64,000 nucleotides of DNA, from positions 541,468 to 605,467 of the forward strand of contig NZ_JAMTCO010000002.1 in NCBI RefSeq assembly GCF_024171925.1, written 5' to 3'. Positions 35,226 to 44,919 of the stretch are shown in pieces. A program made the translations under genes and the position numbers. The number at the start of each line of letters is the position of its first letter. The stretch's first letter is position 1. The notes beneath the pieces were generated by a model that worked only from the letters and a program-made list of their open reading frames with translations, ran no database searches and was not told where the DNA came from. This DNA comes from Actinokineospora diospyrosa. GTDB lineage: Bacteria; Actinomycetota; Actinomycetes; Mycobacteriales; Pseudonocardiaceae.

Positions 35226-36137
35226 CTAGCGCCGGACGTGCAAGCGGACCGTGGTGCCCTGGGTCTCCCGGGAGCGGATCGTCACCAGGTCGCACAGCTG
35301 GTTGGCCAGCCACACGCCGCGGCCGCCCTGGATCGAGGGCAGCGGGGCGATCCGGCCGACCAGGGGGTTGGCGATGTAGCCGCTGTCGGTGATCTCGCAG
35401 ACCAGCGTGTCGGTGTCGGTCCACAGGCGCAGGGTGCCGCGCTCGCCGCCGTGGCAGATGCTGTTGGTGACCATCTCGTTGGTGGCCAGGGTGAGGTCGA
35501 GCGCCCTGGCGCGGGCGATGCCGAACTGCTTGGCCCGCACGCCGACCAGGTCGCGCAGCTCCGGGAGGTCGTCGAGGCAGAAGTGGACCATGTCGGACAC
35601 CGCCGCGGGCGCGGGCAGGTCCGCGGCGAAGCGGTGGTGGGCGTACCCGTGGTCGAACACCGGGCTCACCGCGCGGGCGCCGTCGACCACCACCGGGTGC
35701 GTGTGCGCGACGGCGTCGAGCACCGACCCCGGCAGCGCCGCGGCGTCGAACAGGCAGCCGAGCCGCAGCGCCCTGGCTTCCTCGAAGGCCAGGTTGATCA
35801 GCGCCTCGTGCAGGATGACCTCGGCGTACTCCGCCTCGCCCCGACCGGTCCACGCGGGCTCGGCGACGCCGCGGGCCGGGCGGTCGGCGACGTTGGCGCG
35901 GATGGTGGGGATCAACCGCGCCGGGTTGCGGCCCACCTCGCCCGCGTCGACGAAGGTGATCTCGTCGGCCGCGGAGCCCAGGGCCTCGCGCAGCGCCGCG
36001 GTGCCCCGCGGCGGCAACACGGCGAACACCGCCTCGCCCGCCTGCAGTCCTTCGCGGGCGAAGCCCGCCACGGCGTCCAGGTAGCCCGGTTCGTCGCGGT
36101 AGACCAGTGCCTCGTGGGCGAAACCCGGTGCGCTCAT
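35226..36137 (-). CDS. MEDS sensory domain fused to an anti-sigma-type ATPase domain
   Basis: A 303-residue protein. Residues about 1-165 form a MEDS (DcmR-type sensory) domain: FAHEALVYRDEPGYLDAVAG, GEAVFAVLPPRGTAALREAL. Residues about 180-303 form a GHKL ATPase of the RsbW/anti-sigma type: LDLTLATNEMVTNSICHGG (N box), EITDSGYI (G1) and GGRGVWLANQLCD (G2). Such fusions are common in actinomycetes and are thought to act in sigma-factor partner switching. Partners would be STAS proteins (1120) and PP2C phosphatases (15787), but neither is linked here. The ATG at 36137 begins the MEDS homology. Confidence 0.85.
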   Translation of the reverse strand: MSAPGFAHEALVYRDEPGYLDAVAGFAREGLQAGEAVFAVLPPRGTAALREALGSAADEITFVDAGEVGRNPARLIPTIRANVADRPARGVAEPAWTGRGEAEYAEVILHEALINLAFEEARALRLGCLFDAAALPGSVLDAVAHTHPVVVDGARAVSPVFDHGYAHHRFAADLPAPAAVSDMVHFCLDDLPELRDLVGVRAKQFGIARARALDLTLATNEMVTNSICHGGERGTLRLWTDTDTLVCEITDSGYIANPLVGRIAPLPSIQGGRGVWLANQLCDLVTIRSRETQGTTVRLHVRR

Positions 36138-36296
36138 GCGGTCACGTCCTCGAACCGGGGGGCTGGGGGACCGGGTGCCCATCGCCCAGGGGAGTCGGAG
36201 TTCGGGCGAAGCCTACCCGGGTGGCGCCACCGCGGCGACCGAACCGCGCGGTGCTGGGAAACCGATCGGCGGCCGGTGTGGTGGGAGAGCAACCGA

Positions 36297-36923
36297 TCAG
36301 TCCTCAGTGGACACTGTAAGCGTCGCGCGGTCCGGGTAGAAGGCCACCAACCCGGCGATCTTCTGGCTCTCCGGCAGCGGCGAGCGGTAGCACCACACCA
36401 GGTCCTCGTGCACGACCCCGTCGACCACCACGTGCCAGTAGGTCGCGGTTCCCTTGTACGGGCACATCGTCGTCGTGCGCGACGGTCGCAGCAGGTCCAT
36501 CCGCACGTCGTGGCGCGGCAGGTAGAACCGCGCGGGCAACCCGGTCTCGAACAGCACGCTGGGCCTGCGCGACTCGGCCACCCGTGTCCCGCCGACTTCC
36601 ACGACCACGTGCCGCGAGGAGGCCAGGATGTCCACCCGGGTGTACGGGTCGCGCGCGTGCACGTAGACCGGTTCGTCCTCCTCGAACCACTCGTCCATCG
36701 CGTCCCAGGCGACCCGCGCCAACCCGGCCAGTTCCGGTTCGTCGGCCACCCGCAACGCCCCGGGCGGCACCAACTCCGCGCGCACGTCCGCCGCCGGGAA
36801 GTAGTACGTCGGGTATTGCCGCTCCCACACCAGTCGCGGCGCGGTCGAGTCCACCACCAGGGCGCCGCCGCGGTACGCCCGGACCCGCTTGGGTGAGCGC
36901 TCCACGCGCAGGGGTCCGGTCAC
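36297..36923 (-). CDS. DUF427-domain protein
   Basis: A 208-residue protein with a degenerate first DUF427 repeat (about 10-85, VRAYRGGALVVDSTAPRLVW) and a well-kept second (about 105-200). The second repeat has VVVEVGGTRVAESRRPSVLF, MCPYKGTATYWHVVV and IAGLVAFYPDRATL. The Cys-Pro-Tyr-Lys-Gly motif is the family hallmark. The function is unknown; the fold is beta-tent-like. TACCGT ends 7 nt before the GTG at 36923, the leaderless pattern. It diverges from the ion-channel-like gene at 36980. Confidence 0.85.
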   Translation of the reverse strand: MTGPLRVERSPKRVRAYRGGALVVDSTAPRLVWERQYPTYYFPAADVRAELVPPGALRVADEPELAGLARVAWDAMDEWFEEDEPVYVHARDPYTRVDILASSRHVVVEVGGTRVAESRRPSVLFETGLPARFYLPRHDVRMDLLRPSRTTTMCPYKGTATYWHVVVDGVVHEDLVWCYRSPLPESQKIAGLVAFYPDRATLTVSTED

Positions 36924-36979
36924 GGCACCGACGGTACCCGCGAGTGGCCGCGCGCGTGGCGGCATGAAAGGTTTTCCCC

Positions 36980-37759
36980 ATGGTCATCAGCCCCGCACCG
37001 GCGCAGCGCAAGCACCGCGTCTCGCTGGACGACTGGGCGATGCTCCTGCTGGCCGTGCTCGCCGTGGGCCTGTTGGCCTACCTGAGGTTCTGGCACCCGC
37101 CGCCCGACCAGGTCCGGCTGATCACCTGGGTCGACCGGGGGCTGTGCGCGGCGTTCGCCGTTGAGTTCCTGGCGCGCTGGTGGTCGGCGGGCTTCACCCG
37201 CCGGTTCGTGCTGGTCAACTGGTACGACCTGGTCGGCATGGTCCCCGTGGCCAGCCTGTGGTTCCGGGTGTTCCGGGTGCTGCGCGTCGTGCGCATCGGC
37301 GTCCAGCTGACCCGGCTGCGGCGCCCCGTGGACCGCTCCGTCGGCGAGGAGTTGGCGCACCGGGCGATGGCGCGCTTCGGCGGCGTGCTGATCGACGTGG
37401 TCAAGAAGCCGCTGACCGTGGCCGTGCTGGAGGAGGTCGTCTCCGTCCTGCGCACCGGGCACTACGCGCGCAACCTCGCCAGCGCGCTCGAGGAGAACCG
37501 CGCCGAGATCCGCGCGATGGTGCTGGAGAAGATCCGCCAAGACCCGCAAGCCGGGTTGTTCCGCCGGATGCCCTTCCACGACGAGGTCGTCGGCACCGTC
37601 ACCGACGCCACGTTGCGCGTCCTGCTGGAGATGCTGGCCGACCCGCGCACCGACGAGCTCATCTCGGACCTGTTGCGCGAGAACATCGAGCAGATCCGCG
37701 CCGCGGTGCGCGCCGACGCCCACAAGAACCTGCCGGAGCAGGACCCGCCCGACCGGTGA
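36980..37759 (+). CDS. Membrane protein with ion-channel voltage-sensor-like region
   Basis: A 259-residue protein. Membrane helices lie at about 18-37, 48-66 and 75-95, the last preceded by LVNWYDLVGMVPVASLW and followed by FRVFRVLRVVRIGVQLTRLRR, an Arg-spaced S4-like helix. The cytoplasmic C-terminal half (about 115-259) is helical and charged with FRRMPFHDEVVGTVTDATLR. It lacks a recognisable pore signature (no TVGYG), so a conducting channel is not supported by sequence; it could be a voltage-sensor-only protein. It is followed 19 bp later by the aminotransferase gene. Confidence 0.7.
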   Translation: MVISPAPAQRKHRVSLDDWAMLLLAVLAVGLLAYLRFWHPPPDQVRLITWVDRGLCAAFAVEFLARWWSAGFTRRFVLVNWYDLVGMVPVASLWFRVFRVLRVVRIGVQLTRLRRPVDRSVGEELAHRAMARFGGVLIDVVKKPLTVAVLEEVVSVLRTGHYARNLASALEENRAEIRAMVLEKIRQDPQAGLFRRMPFHDEVVGTVTDATLRVLLEMLADPRTDELISDLLRENIEQIRAAVRADAHKNLPEQDPPDR

Positions 37760-37778
37760 TCGCTGCCATGATGGCCGG

Positions 37779-38885
37779 GTGAGCGACGCGCGCTTCGACC
37801 TCGATCCCGCCGTGCACCACCTCAACCCGGGCAGCGTCGGGGTCGTGCCCCGCGCGGTGATCCGGGCGCGGGCCGAGTACGCCAAGCGCGCCGAGACCAA
37901 CCCGATGCGCTTCCACCGGGTCGAGACGATCCCGCTCGTCGCGCGCGCCAGGGTCGCGGGCGCGCAGTTCCTCGGGTCCGACGGGCTGGTCCTGGTGCGC
38001 AACGTCACCGAGGCGGTGGCGACGGTGCTGGCCTCGATCCCGTTCGCCGACGGCGACGAGATCCTGGTGTCCGACCACGGCTACCAGGCGGTGCTGCTCG
38101 CCTGCCAGGACCGCGCGCTCGTCCGGCAGGTGTCGTTCCCGGTGGACGCCACCCCGGCGGAGGTCGTGGCCGCGTTCGCCGTCGGGATCCGGCCGACCAC
38201 CCGGTTGGTCATCGTCGACGCCATCACCTCGGTGACCGCGCTGGTGCTGCCGGTCGAGCGGGTCGTCGAGGTCGCCCACGAGCACGGCGTCCCGGTGTTC
38301 GTCGACGCCGCGCACGTGCCCGGCCACCTCGACCAGCGCCCCGCCGACACCGGCGCGGACTTCTGGGTGGGCAACTTCCACAAGTGGGCCTACGTGCCCC
38401 GGGCGACAGCGGGTCTGCACATCGCCGAACCGTGGCGCGACCGGATCCTGCCCCTCGTGCCCTCCTTCAACCACCCGCTGGAGTTCCCCGCCTGGTTCGA
38501 CCACGCGGGCACCGCCGACTACACGGCCTGGATGGCGCTGCCGGACGGGTTGGCGTTCTGGCACGAGATCGGCGGGTGGGACGCGGTGGCGGCAAGCGCC
38601 CGGCTCCTGGACGAGGGCGTCCGGATCGTCTCGGACGCCGTTGGCGCCGACGGCCAGGCGAGCCCGCACCACGCACCCCTGATGCGGTTGGTCGCACTGC
38701 CGCAGGGGCGGGTCACCAGCGTCGAGGACGCCTACCGCTACTACGACGAACTCAGCACCCACCACAACATCGAGACCGCGGTGCACTTCTACGGCGGGCA
38801 GGGCTACCTCCGCCTCGGCGCCACGATCACGGTGACCGAGGCGGGGTTCGAGGCCCTCGCCGCCGCGGTCGCCGCCGATCGCTGA
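37779..38885 (+). CDS. Class V aminotransferase (isopenicillin-N-epimerase-like)
   Basis: A 368-residue fold-type I PLP enzyme: HHLNPGSVGVVPRAV at the N-terminus, RNVTEAVATVLAS, the PLP-binding DAAHVPGHLD and the Schiff-base lysine in FWVGNFHKWAYVPRATA. A C-terminal GQGYLRLGATITVTE contains the carboxylate-binding arginine. This group includes isopenicillin N epimerase and cysteine-desulfurase-like proteins; the actual substrate is unknown and no antibiotic genes are adjacent. GTG start; CATGAT ends 6 nt upstream, suggesting a leaderless transcript. Confidence 0.87.
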   Translation: MSDARFDLDPAVHHLNPGSVGVVPRAVIRARAEYAKRAETNPMRFHRVETIPLVARARVAGAQFLGSDGLVLVRNVTEAVATVLASIPFADGDEILVSDHGYQAVLLACQDRALVRQVSFPVDATPAEVVAAFAVGIRPTTRLVIVDAITSVTALVLPVERVVEVAHEHGVPVFVDAAHVPGHLDQRPADTGADFWVGNFHKWAYVPRATAGLHIAEPWRDRILPLVPSFNHPLEFPAWFDHAGTADYTAWMALPDGLAFWHEIGGWDAVAASARLLDEGVRIVSDAVGADGQASPHHAPLMRLVALPQGRVTSVEDAYRYYDELSTHHNIETAVHFYGGQGYLRLGATITVTEAGFEALAAAVAADR

Positions 38886-38918
38886 CCACCGCGCGCCGCT
38901 GACTACTGAGCCCGCTGA

Positions 38919-39158
38919 CTACTGCACGCCCTTGCCCGGGTGCGGGATCGAGAAGCCGGGCCCGGCCCGCTCCACACCGTCCACACCGGACACCGCGCGC
39001 AGCGCGCCGAAGACGGCGGGCTCGGCCGCCCCGGTGATGGTGGCGATCTCCGGCAGGACGCGGTCGACCCGCATCCCGGCGGACTCCAACGCCGCCACCA
39101 CCGCCGTGAGCGAGCCGAGCGCGCCGTCGTCGACGGTCACCAGGACCGGAACGCTCAC
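38919..39158 (-). CDS. Small inhibitor-I9/propeptide-like protein next to the subtilase
   Basis: A 79-residue protein whose GTG start overlaps the subtilase stop as GTGA. Pattern: VPVLVTVDDGALGSLTAVVA, a helix, VDRVLPEIATITGAAEP, a second helix, then VDGVERAGPGF. This beta-alpha-beta-beta-alpha-beta order with a GVERA-like end matches the ferredoxin-like fold of subtilisin propeptides and I9 inhibitors. As a separate protein it could fold or inhibit the protease in trans. Similar small proteins are sometimes labelled ketohydroxyglutarate aldolase in databases, for which I see no support here. Confidence 0.7.
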   Translation of the reverse strand: MSVPVLVTVDDGALGSLTAVVAALESAGMRVDRVLPEIATITGAAEPAVFGALRAVSGVDGVERAGPGFSIPHPGKGVQ

Positions 39159-40342
39159 GGAGCCTGCACCACACCAGCACCCACGTCGACCGAGGGTAGC
39201 GGCAACCGGCGCGCCGCCTGGTGCAGGCGCGCCCACAGCTCCCAGCCGCGCGCCCCGGTGGCCTGCGAGATCAGCGCGGCGATGCCCGCGACGTGCGGGG
39301 TCGCCATGCTGGTGCCGCTGATCCGGTTGTGGTTCTTCGGCCGCGGCCACGACGAGTACACGTCCACCCCGGGCGCCACCACGTCCACCGCGCCGATCAG
39401 GTCGACCGTGCCGCAGGAGAACCAGCCCAGCGCGGTCGCCACGTCGATCGCCCCGACGGCCAGCACCGACGGGCAGTTCGCCGGGTGCCCGACCGGGCTG
39501 ATCTTGTTCTCCTGCCGCCGCGACTCGTTGCCCGCCGCCGCGACGATCAGCGTGCCCTGCGCCAGCGCCCGGCTCGCCACCCGCTCGTAGGTCTGCGAGT
39601 ACGGGGTCCCCGGCCGCACCGCCGCGCCCAGCGACATCGACACGACCTGGGCGTTGTTCGACACCGCCCACGCGATGCCCGCCAGGATGCCGCCGTCGGA
39701 CCCGGACCCGGCGTTGCTCAAGACCTTGCCCGCGAAGATCTCCGCCTCGTGGGCCACCCCGTAGCCCGCGCCGCCGCCCGGGGTCCGGGGACCGGCCGCG
39801 GTGCCGATGCAGTGCGTGCCGTGCCCGTGGCCGTCCTCGACCGTCTCACCCGTGATGAACGACGCCGTGGTCACCGCGCGCCCGGCGAACTCCGGGTGCT
39901 CGGCGTCGAACCCGGTGTCGAGCACCGCGATCCGCACGCCCTTGCCGGTCGCCGCGCTCTTGTGCGCCCCGACCGCCTGCAGCCCCCAGGTGAACACCGA
40001 CTCGTCGATCTGCGGCCCCGGCGCCGCCTCCTCGGCGGGCGCGGCGATCGCGTACACCCGCCGCTCGGCCTCCAGCGCCGCGATCGGGCCGGGCTGGTCG
40101 ACGGCCAGGCCGAGCGCGGTGAGCTGGTCGGGGTCGGCGTCGATGACCGCCACCCCCAGCCGGTCGAACACCAGCCCGTCGGGACCGGGGAACTCCGCGC
40201 CTGCCGCCTCGGCCGTGCTGACCGTGCGGATGCCCGCGATCTGGTTGAGCGCGCGGGTGCCCGCCTCGATCGCGCCGTCCTCCAGCAGGACCAGGAACCG
40301 CCCGGTCGTCTCCTCGGTCGTGCTGTCCTCGGGATTGGTCAT
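39155..40342 (-). CDS. Subtilisin-family (S8) serine protease without signal peptide
   Basis: A 395-residue protease with the catalytic triad Asp142 (IAVLDTGFD), His177 (GHGHGTHC) and Ser345 ([12 protein letters not shown]), plus the oxyanion Asn in VAAAGNES. The ~110-residue N-terminal region ([14 protein letters not shown], then [14 protein letters not shown]) resembles a propeptide. The first residues are acidic with no signal peptide, so it is probably cytosolic or exported by an unusual route. The ATG at 40342 has GGGGCGG upstream. It is translationally coupled to the I9-like protein at 38919 and divergent from mshC. Confidence 0.9.
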   Translation of the reverse strand: MTNPEDSTTEETTGRFLVLLEDGAIEAGTRALNQIAGIRTVSTAEAAGAEFPGPDGLVFDRLGVAVIDADPDQLTALGLAVDQPGPIAALEAERRVYAIAAPAEEAAPGPQIDESVFTWGLQAVGAHKSAATGKGVRIAVLDTGFDAEHPEFAGRAVTTASFITGETVEDGHGHGTHCIGTAAGPRTPGGGAGYGVAHEAEIFAGKVLSNAGSGSDGGILAGIAWAVSNNAQVVSMSLGAAVRPGTPYSQTYERVASRALAQGTLIVAAAGNESRRQENKISPVGHPANCPSVLAVGAIDVATALGWFSCGTVDLIGAVDVVAPGVDVYSSWPRPKNHNRISGTSMATPHVAGIAALISQATGARGWELWARLHQAARRLPLPSVDVGAGVVQAP

Positions 40343-40510
40343 GTCCGCCCCTTCCGCCGCCGTGCCCCCTTCAAGGGTGATCGCCAACACCGGTTGGGTG
40401 TAACGGGAGTCACACCAATGGCGCAGGGTGGCGGGGATCCGGACCGGAACCGGACCGTCCACCCCGTGGCACACGCCTGCCGGGGGCGGCCGGGCGTTTA
40501 CTGTCGGAGC

Positions 40511-41737
40511 ATGCAGACTTGGCAATCCCACCCGGTGCCGCGGGTCGCTGGCACGCCTCGGCCGCTACGGCTGTTCGACACCGCCGCCGGGGAGGTCCGA
40601 CCGACCGCCCCCGGGCCGACCGCGACGATGTACGTCTGCGGGATCACCCCCTACGACGCGACGCACCTCGGGCACGCGGCCACCTACCTCGCCTTCGACC
40701 TGGTGCACCGGCAGTGGCTCGACAACGGCCACGAGGTGCACTACGTGCAGAACATCACCGACATCGACGACCCGCTGCTGGAGCGGGCCGAGCGCGACCA
40801 GGACGACTGGGTCGTGCTCGGGATGCGCGAGACCGCGCTGTTCCGCGAGGACATGGTCGCGCTGCGGGTGCTGCCGCCGCGCGAGTACGTCGGCGCGGTG
40901 GAGTCCATCCCGGAGATCGTCACCGCGGTCGCCAAGCTGCTCGCCGACGGCGCGGCGTACCGGGTGGACGACCCCGAGTACCCGGACGTCTACTTCGACC
41001 ACACCGCCACCGGCCGCTTCGGCGGTGAGTCCAACTACGACGAGCCGACCATGAACCGGTTCTTCGCCGAGCGCGGCGGCGACCCCGACCGGGTGGGCAA
41101 GCGGCACCCGCTCGACGCGCTGCTGTGGCGCGCCGCCCGCCCCGGCGAGCCCAAGTGGGACAGCGAGCTCGGCCCCGGCCGACCCGGCTGGCACATCGAG
41201 TGCAGCGTCATCGCCCTCAACCGGCTCGGGATCACCTTCGACCTGCAGGGCGGCGGCTCCGACCTGATCTTCCCGCACCACGAGTACAGCGCCGCGCACG
41301 CCGAGGCGCTGACCGGGCAGCACCCGTTCGCCCGGCACTACACGCACAGCGGGATGATTGCCCTCGACGGCGAGAAGATGTCCAAGTCGCGCGGCAACCT
41401 GGTCTTCGTGTCCCGGCTGCGCGCCGACAAGGTCGACCCGATGGCGGTCCGGCTCGGCCTGCTCTCGGGCCACTACCGCCAAGACCGGTCCTGGACCGAC
41501 GCCGTCCTCGCCGAGGGCGGGGCCCGGTTGGCCCGCTGGCGGGGCGCGGTGAGCGCCGAGGCGGGCGCCCCCGCCGAGGACGTCATCGCCCGGCTGCGCG
41601 ACCACCTGGCCAACGACCTGGACACCCCCAGCGCCCTCGCCGCGATCGACGCGTGGGCGAGCCAGGGCGGCGCGGACCCGACGGCGCCGGGAGCGGTCAA
41701 GGCCGCCGTCGACGCCCTGCTGGGCATCGAGCTGTAG
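40511..41737 (+). CDS. mshC: MshC, L-cysteine:1D-myo-inositol 2-amino-2-deoxy-alpha-D-glucopyranoside ligase
   Basis: A 408-residue homologue of cysteinyl-tRNA synthetase lacking the anticodon-binding domain, as expected for MshC (~410). It has [18 protein letters not shown], with the zinc-binding Cys and a HIGH-type motif, then [36 protein letters not shown] and the EKMSKSRGN loop. It ligates cysteine to GlcN-Ins in an ATP-dependent reaction, the third step of mycothiol synthesis; acetylation by MshD, not encoded here, completes it. TACTGT ends 6 nt before the ATG, so the mRNA is probably leaderless. Confidence 0.96.
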   Translation: MQTWQSHPVPRVAGTPRPLRLFDTAAGEVRPTAPGPTATMYVCGITPYDATHLGHAATYLAFDLVHRQWLDNGHEVHYVQNITDIDDPLLERAERDQDDWVVLGMRETALFREDMVALRVLPPREYVGAVESIPEIVTAVAKLLADGAAYRVDDPEYPDVYFDHTATGRFGGESNYDEPTMNRFFAERGGDPDRVGKRHPLDALLWRAARPGEPKWDSELGPGRPGWHIECSVIALNRLGITFDLQGGGSDLIFPHHEYSAAHAEALTGQHPFARHYTHSGMIALDGEKMSKSRGNLVFVSRLRADKVDPMAVRLGLLSGHYRQDRSWTDAVLAEGGARLARWRGAVSAEAGAPAEDVIARLRDHLANDLDTPSALAAIDAWASQGGADPTAPGAVKAAVDALLGIEL

Positions 41738-41764
41738 CGGTCGGTCCCCTAGCGCGCCGCCGCG

Positions 41765-42895
41765 CTAGGGGACCTCGCGCCCGCCCAGCAGCAGTACGGC
41801 CGAGACGGTCACCAACACCGCGGGCACGACGAAGCCGAGCCAGGGCGCCACCTGGTACAGCGGGGTGAAGGCCAAAGGGGACACCGCGGCCCCGGTGAAC
41901 CGCAACGACTGCACCACCGACACCGCACCCGCCCGGTTGGGACCGTCCCCGCCCAACACCAGCGCGTTGACCCCGGTCAGCACCAACTGCGCGGCCACCC
42001 CGGTCACCGCCCACAGCGCCGCCACCGCGGGCAACCACGTCAGGGTCCCCACCAGCGCCACCGGCACCGCGCCCGCGACCGACCCGATCAGCACCGCCCG
42101 CCGCGCCCCGATCCGGTCGATCGCCCGCCCCACCGGCCGCGCCGAGAGCAGACCGACCACGCCGAACCCGGTCAGCACCAGCCCCCGCTCGGCCGCGCTC
42201 AACCCGAACGCGTCCTCGGCGCGCACGGCCAACAACACCGACATACCGCCCAAACAGGCCCAACCGACCAGGGCGAGCCACCCGGCCTTGAGCACCGCGG
42301 GCCGCCACGCCGAACGCAGGGTCGCGTGCGTCCGCTGCCGCTCGCGCATCCGCTCCGGCAACCCCGCGAACGCCAGCACCGCCGACACCGCGGCGACCCC
42401 CAGGAACGCGTACCGCCAGCTCACCTCCGCGGCCAGCCCGCCGAGCAGCGGCGCGCTCGTCTGCCCCGCGGCCTGCAACGAGGCGAACAGGCCCAGCGAG
42501 CGGCCCAACCGCTCCGGCGGCGTCACGGTGGCGATCGCGGCCAGCAGCAGGGGAGTGGTGAACGCGTTCGCCCCGCCCTGCACCGCCCGCGCGGCCAGGA
42601 ACACCGGGTACGTCGAGGCGAGCACGCACACCACCGACGACACCACGTACACCAGGTAGGCCACCCGCACGCTGCGCGCGGCGCCCCAGCGGGCGCCCAG
42701 CGTGCCGGAGAACAGCATCAGCGCCGCGAACGGCACCAGGTAGGCCGTCAGCGAGTAGGACGCGACCTGGGTGGACACCCCGAAGTCCGCACCCAGCTCC
42801 GGCAGCATCGAGGTGACGATGCCGCCCGCGAACGGGCCCAGGAAACCACCCGCGTACAGCGCGACGACGGTGGCGGTGGGGGTACCGCGGCTCAC
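41765..42895 (-). CDS. MFS transporter (12 or fewer TM, DHA1-like)
   Basis: A 376-residue major facilitator with about eleven or twelve membrane helices. The loop 2-3 signature GTLGARWGAARSVRVAYLV follows helix 2, and helix 4-5 reads ARAVQGGANAFTTPLLL. A central RMRERQRTH loop separates the halves, and RPVGRAIDRIGARRAVLIGS repeats the signature. The type is drug/metabolite proton antiporter; the substrate is unknown. The GTG start overlaps the end of the PAC2 gene (GTGA), so the two are co-translated. It ends close to the convergent mshC. Confidence 0.9.
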   Translation of the reverse strand: MSRGTPTATVVALYAGGFLGPFAGGIVTSMLPELGADFGVSTQVASYSLTAYLVPFAALMLFSGTLGARWGAARSVRVAYLVYVVSSVVCVLASTYPVFLAARAVQGGANAFTTPLLLAAIATVTPPERLGRSLGLFASLQAAGQTSAPLLGGLAAEVSWRYAFLGVAAVSAVLAFAGLPERMRERQRTHATLRSAWRPAVLKAGWLALVGWACLGGMSVLLAVRAEDAFGLSAAERGLVLTGFGVVGLLSARPVGRAIDRIGARRAVLIGSVAGAVPVALVGTLTWLPAVAALWAVTGVAAQLVLTGVNALVLGGDGPNRAGAVSVVQSLRFTGAAVSPLAFTPLYQVAPWLGFVVPAVLVTVSAVLLLGGREVP

Positions 42896-43812
42896 ACGCC
42901 GGTCGGGCCGGGCCCGGAACCGCCCCGGCCGGGCCCCGGGCGGCGCCTGCGCAGGTAGCGCTCGAACTCCGCGGCGATCACGTCACCGCTGGTCTCGTTG
43001 AGCGTGTCCTCCGCGTCGCCGCGCTCCTCGAGGGCGCGCACGTAGTTGCGCACGTCCTCGTCCTCCTCGGCCATCTCGCTGACCGTCTGCTGCCACTCCT
43101 CGGCCTGCTCGGGCAGCGTGCCCAGCGGCACCTCCACGTCGAGCACCTCCTCCACCCGGTGCAGCAGCGCCAGCGTCGCCTTGGGCGAGGGCGGCTGCGA
43201 CACGTAGTGCGGCACCGCGGCCCAGATCGAGATCGCGGGCACCCCGGCGCGCACGCAGGCGTCCTGCAGCACCCCGACGATGCCGGTCGGGCCCTCGTAG
43301 CGCGAGCGCTCCAGGCCGAAGCGGGCCGCCGAGGTCGCGTCGTAGGCCGTGCCGGTCACCGGGACCGGGCGGGTGTGCGGGGTGTCGGCCAGCAGCGCGC
43401 CCAGCGTCACCACCGTGGTGATGTTGAGCTCCTCGATGTGCCCGAGCAGCTCGGCGCAGAACTTGCGCCACCGCATGTTGGGCTCGATGCCGTGCACCAG
43501 CACCACGTCCCGGTTGGACCCGGGCGGCCTGCACAGGTACAGCCGCGTCGTCGGCCACTCCACCCTCCGCGTGACACCGTCCACCATGCGCACGGTCGGT
43601 CTGGTCACCTGGAAGTCGTAGTAGTCGTCCGGATCGATCTCCAGCAGCGGGCTCGCGTCCCAGGTCAGCTGCAGGTGCTCGATCGCGGTGCTCGCCGCGT
43701 CGCCCGCGTCGTTCCAGCCCTCGAACGCCGCCACCAAGACGGGGTCGACGAGCTCCTGCCGAGCCGAGGGCTCGCGGTCGGCAGCCATGTTCGGGTGGTC
43801 CGGGTCGGTCAC
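42892..43812 (-). CDS. PAC2-family protein (proteasome assembly chaperone 2-like)
   Basis: A 306-residue protein with the PAC2 pattern: VLVAAFEGWNDAGDAASTAI, a central DVVLVHGIEPNMRWRKFCAE, TTVVTLGALLADTPHTRPVP and GIVGVLQDACVRAG. SIWAAVPHYVSQPPSPKATL precedes an acidic helical C-terminus. Eukaryotic PAC2 helps assemble proteasome rings; the actinobacterial protein lies on the same chromosomal segment as the proteasome genes but its role is not established. TAGGCT ends 6 nt before the GTG at 43812: leaderless. It is divergent from the HAD-hisE unit. Confidence 0.9.
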   Translation of the reverse strand: MTDPDHPNMAADREPSARQELVDPVLVAAFEGWNDAGDAASTAIEHLQLTWDASPLLEIDPDDYYDFQVTRPTVRMVDGVTRRVEWPTTRLYLCRPPGSNRDVVLVHGIEPNMRWRKFCAELLGHIEELNITTVVTLGALLADTPHTRPVPVTGTAYDATSAARFGLERSRYEGPTGIVGVLQDACVRAGVPAISIWAAVPHYVSQPPSPKATLALLHRVEEVLDVEVPLGTLPEQAEEWQQTVSEMAEEDEDVRNYVRALEERGDAEDTLNETSGDVIAAEFERYLRRRRPGPGRGGSGPGPTGV

Positions 43813-43936
43813 CGGGTCAGCCTACGGCTACGCGCCCGGCGGGGGAGATCGTAGGCTGGGGACGTGCCGCGACGCCGCGGCCCGGCCGGGTCAGCGCCCG
43901 GTGGTCAGCGACGTCGAGCGAGCGGAGGACGCCCCC

Positions 43937-44644
43937 GTGCCCAGACCGTCCACTGTGGATGGCTTACCGGCCGCGGTCCTGTGGGACATGGACGGCACGC
44001 TGCTGGACTCGGAGAAGCTGTGGGACATCCCGCTCAGCGAGTACTCGCTCAAGCTGGGCGCCCCGCTGACCCCCGAGATCAGGGCGGCGATGGTCGGCAG
44101 CAACGTCCCCACCAGCATGGGCCTGCTCTTCGGCGGGGTCGGCCGGGTGCCGACCGGGGACGACGTGCGGGAGGCCATGGACTGGATCACGGCCAGGATG
44201 CGCGAGCTGTTCGCCACCCGGCTGACCTTCCGCCCCGGCGCCCCCGAGGCCCTGCGCGCCGTCCGCGCCACCGGCCTGCCGGTCGCCCTGGTCACCTCCA
44301 CCGAGCGCGCCCTCACCGAAGTGGCCCTCGACACCCTCGGCCGCCACCACTTCGACACCACCCTCTGCGGCGACGAGGTCGACGGCCGCAACAAGCCCCT
44401 GCCCGACCCCTACCTGCTTGCCGCCACCGCCCTGGGCGTCGACGTGACCGACTGCCTGGCCATCGAGGACTCACCCACCGGCACCACCTCAGCCACCTCA
44501 GCGGGCTGCGTCGTACTGGTCGTCCCGTGCGAGGTCCCGGTCCCCGCGGGCCCCCGCCGGGTCTTCCGCGACTCCCTGCTCGGCCTGGACGAGGACCTGC
44601 TGCGCGCGGTCATGGCCACCGGGTGGCAGGATCGTCCGGCGTGA
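43937..44644 (+). CDS. HAD-family hydrolase (beta-phosphoglucomutase-like)
   Basis: A 235-residue HAD hydrolase: [17 protein letters not shown] (nucleophile and acid Asp), [30 protein letters not shown] (motif III Lys) and [19 protein letters not shown] (motif IV). The helical cap lies after motif I, so it belongs to subfamily I. The substrate, a small phosphorylated metabolite, is unknown. The GTG at 43937 has GGAGG upstream; a TAGGCT box at 43853-43858 suggests transcription from about 43864. The stop overlaps hisE as GTGA. The PAC2-HAD-hisE order is typical of actinobacteria. Confidence 0.9.
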   Translation: MPRPSTVDGLPAAVLWDMDGTLLDSEKLWDIPLSEYSLKLGAPLTPEIRAAMVGSNVPTSMGLLFGGVGRVPTGDDVREAMDWITARMRELFATRLTFRPGAPEALRAVRATGLPVALVTSTERALTEVALDTLGRHHFDTTLCGDEVDGRNKPLPDPYLLAATALGVDVTDCLAIEDSPTGTTSATSAGCVVLVVPCEVPVPAGPRRVFRDSLLGLDEDLLRAVMATGWQDRPA

Positions 44645-44904
44645 AGACCTTCGACCAGCTGTTCGCCGAACTCAGTGACCGAGCCGAGAACCGCCCGGAG
44701 GGCTCGGGCACGGTAAAAGCACTCGACGACGGCGTGCACGCCCAGGGCAAGAAGGTCATCGAGGAAGCGGGCGAGGTCTGGATCGCCGCCGAGTACCAGA
44801 GCGACGAGGAGCTGGCGGAGGAGATCTCACAGCTGCTCTACCGCGTACAGGTCTTGATGCTTGGCCGCGGGTTGTCACTGGAGGACGTCTACCGGTACCT
44901 CTGA
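44641..44904 (+). CDS. hisE: Phosphoribosyl-ATP diphosphatase
   Basis: An 87-residue protein of typical HisE size: [33 protein letters not shown] with the metal-binding Glu pairs, and [20 protein letters not shown]. It hydrolyses phosphoribosyl-ATP to phosphoribosyl-AMP and pyrophosphate, the second step of histidine synthesis. The GTG start overlaps the HAD stop. In many actinobacteria hisG follows at once; here the next 513 bp hold only repeat copy D and then convergent trmI, so hisG is elsewhere. Confidence 0.95.
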   Translation: MKTFDQLFAELSDRAENRPEGSGTVKALDDGVHAQGKKVIEEAGEVWIAAEYQSDEELAEEISQLLYRVQVLMLGRGLSLEDVYRYL

Positions 44905-44919
44905 TCCGCCCTCGTCGCC

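Noticed and set aside
38919..39158. Ketohydroxyglutarate aldolase for the 79-residue protein
   Set aside because: Aldolases of that name are TIM barrels of about 210 residues; this protein is far too short and has an I9-like pattern.
43864..44904. 346-codon + strand frame starting at the predicted HAD transcript start
   Set aside because: It is out of frame with the HAD motifs and only rejoins the hisE frame at its end; the TAGGCT box better explains a 73-nt leader for the HAD gene.
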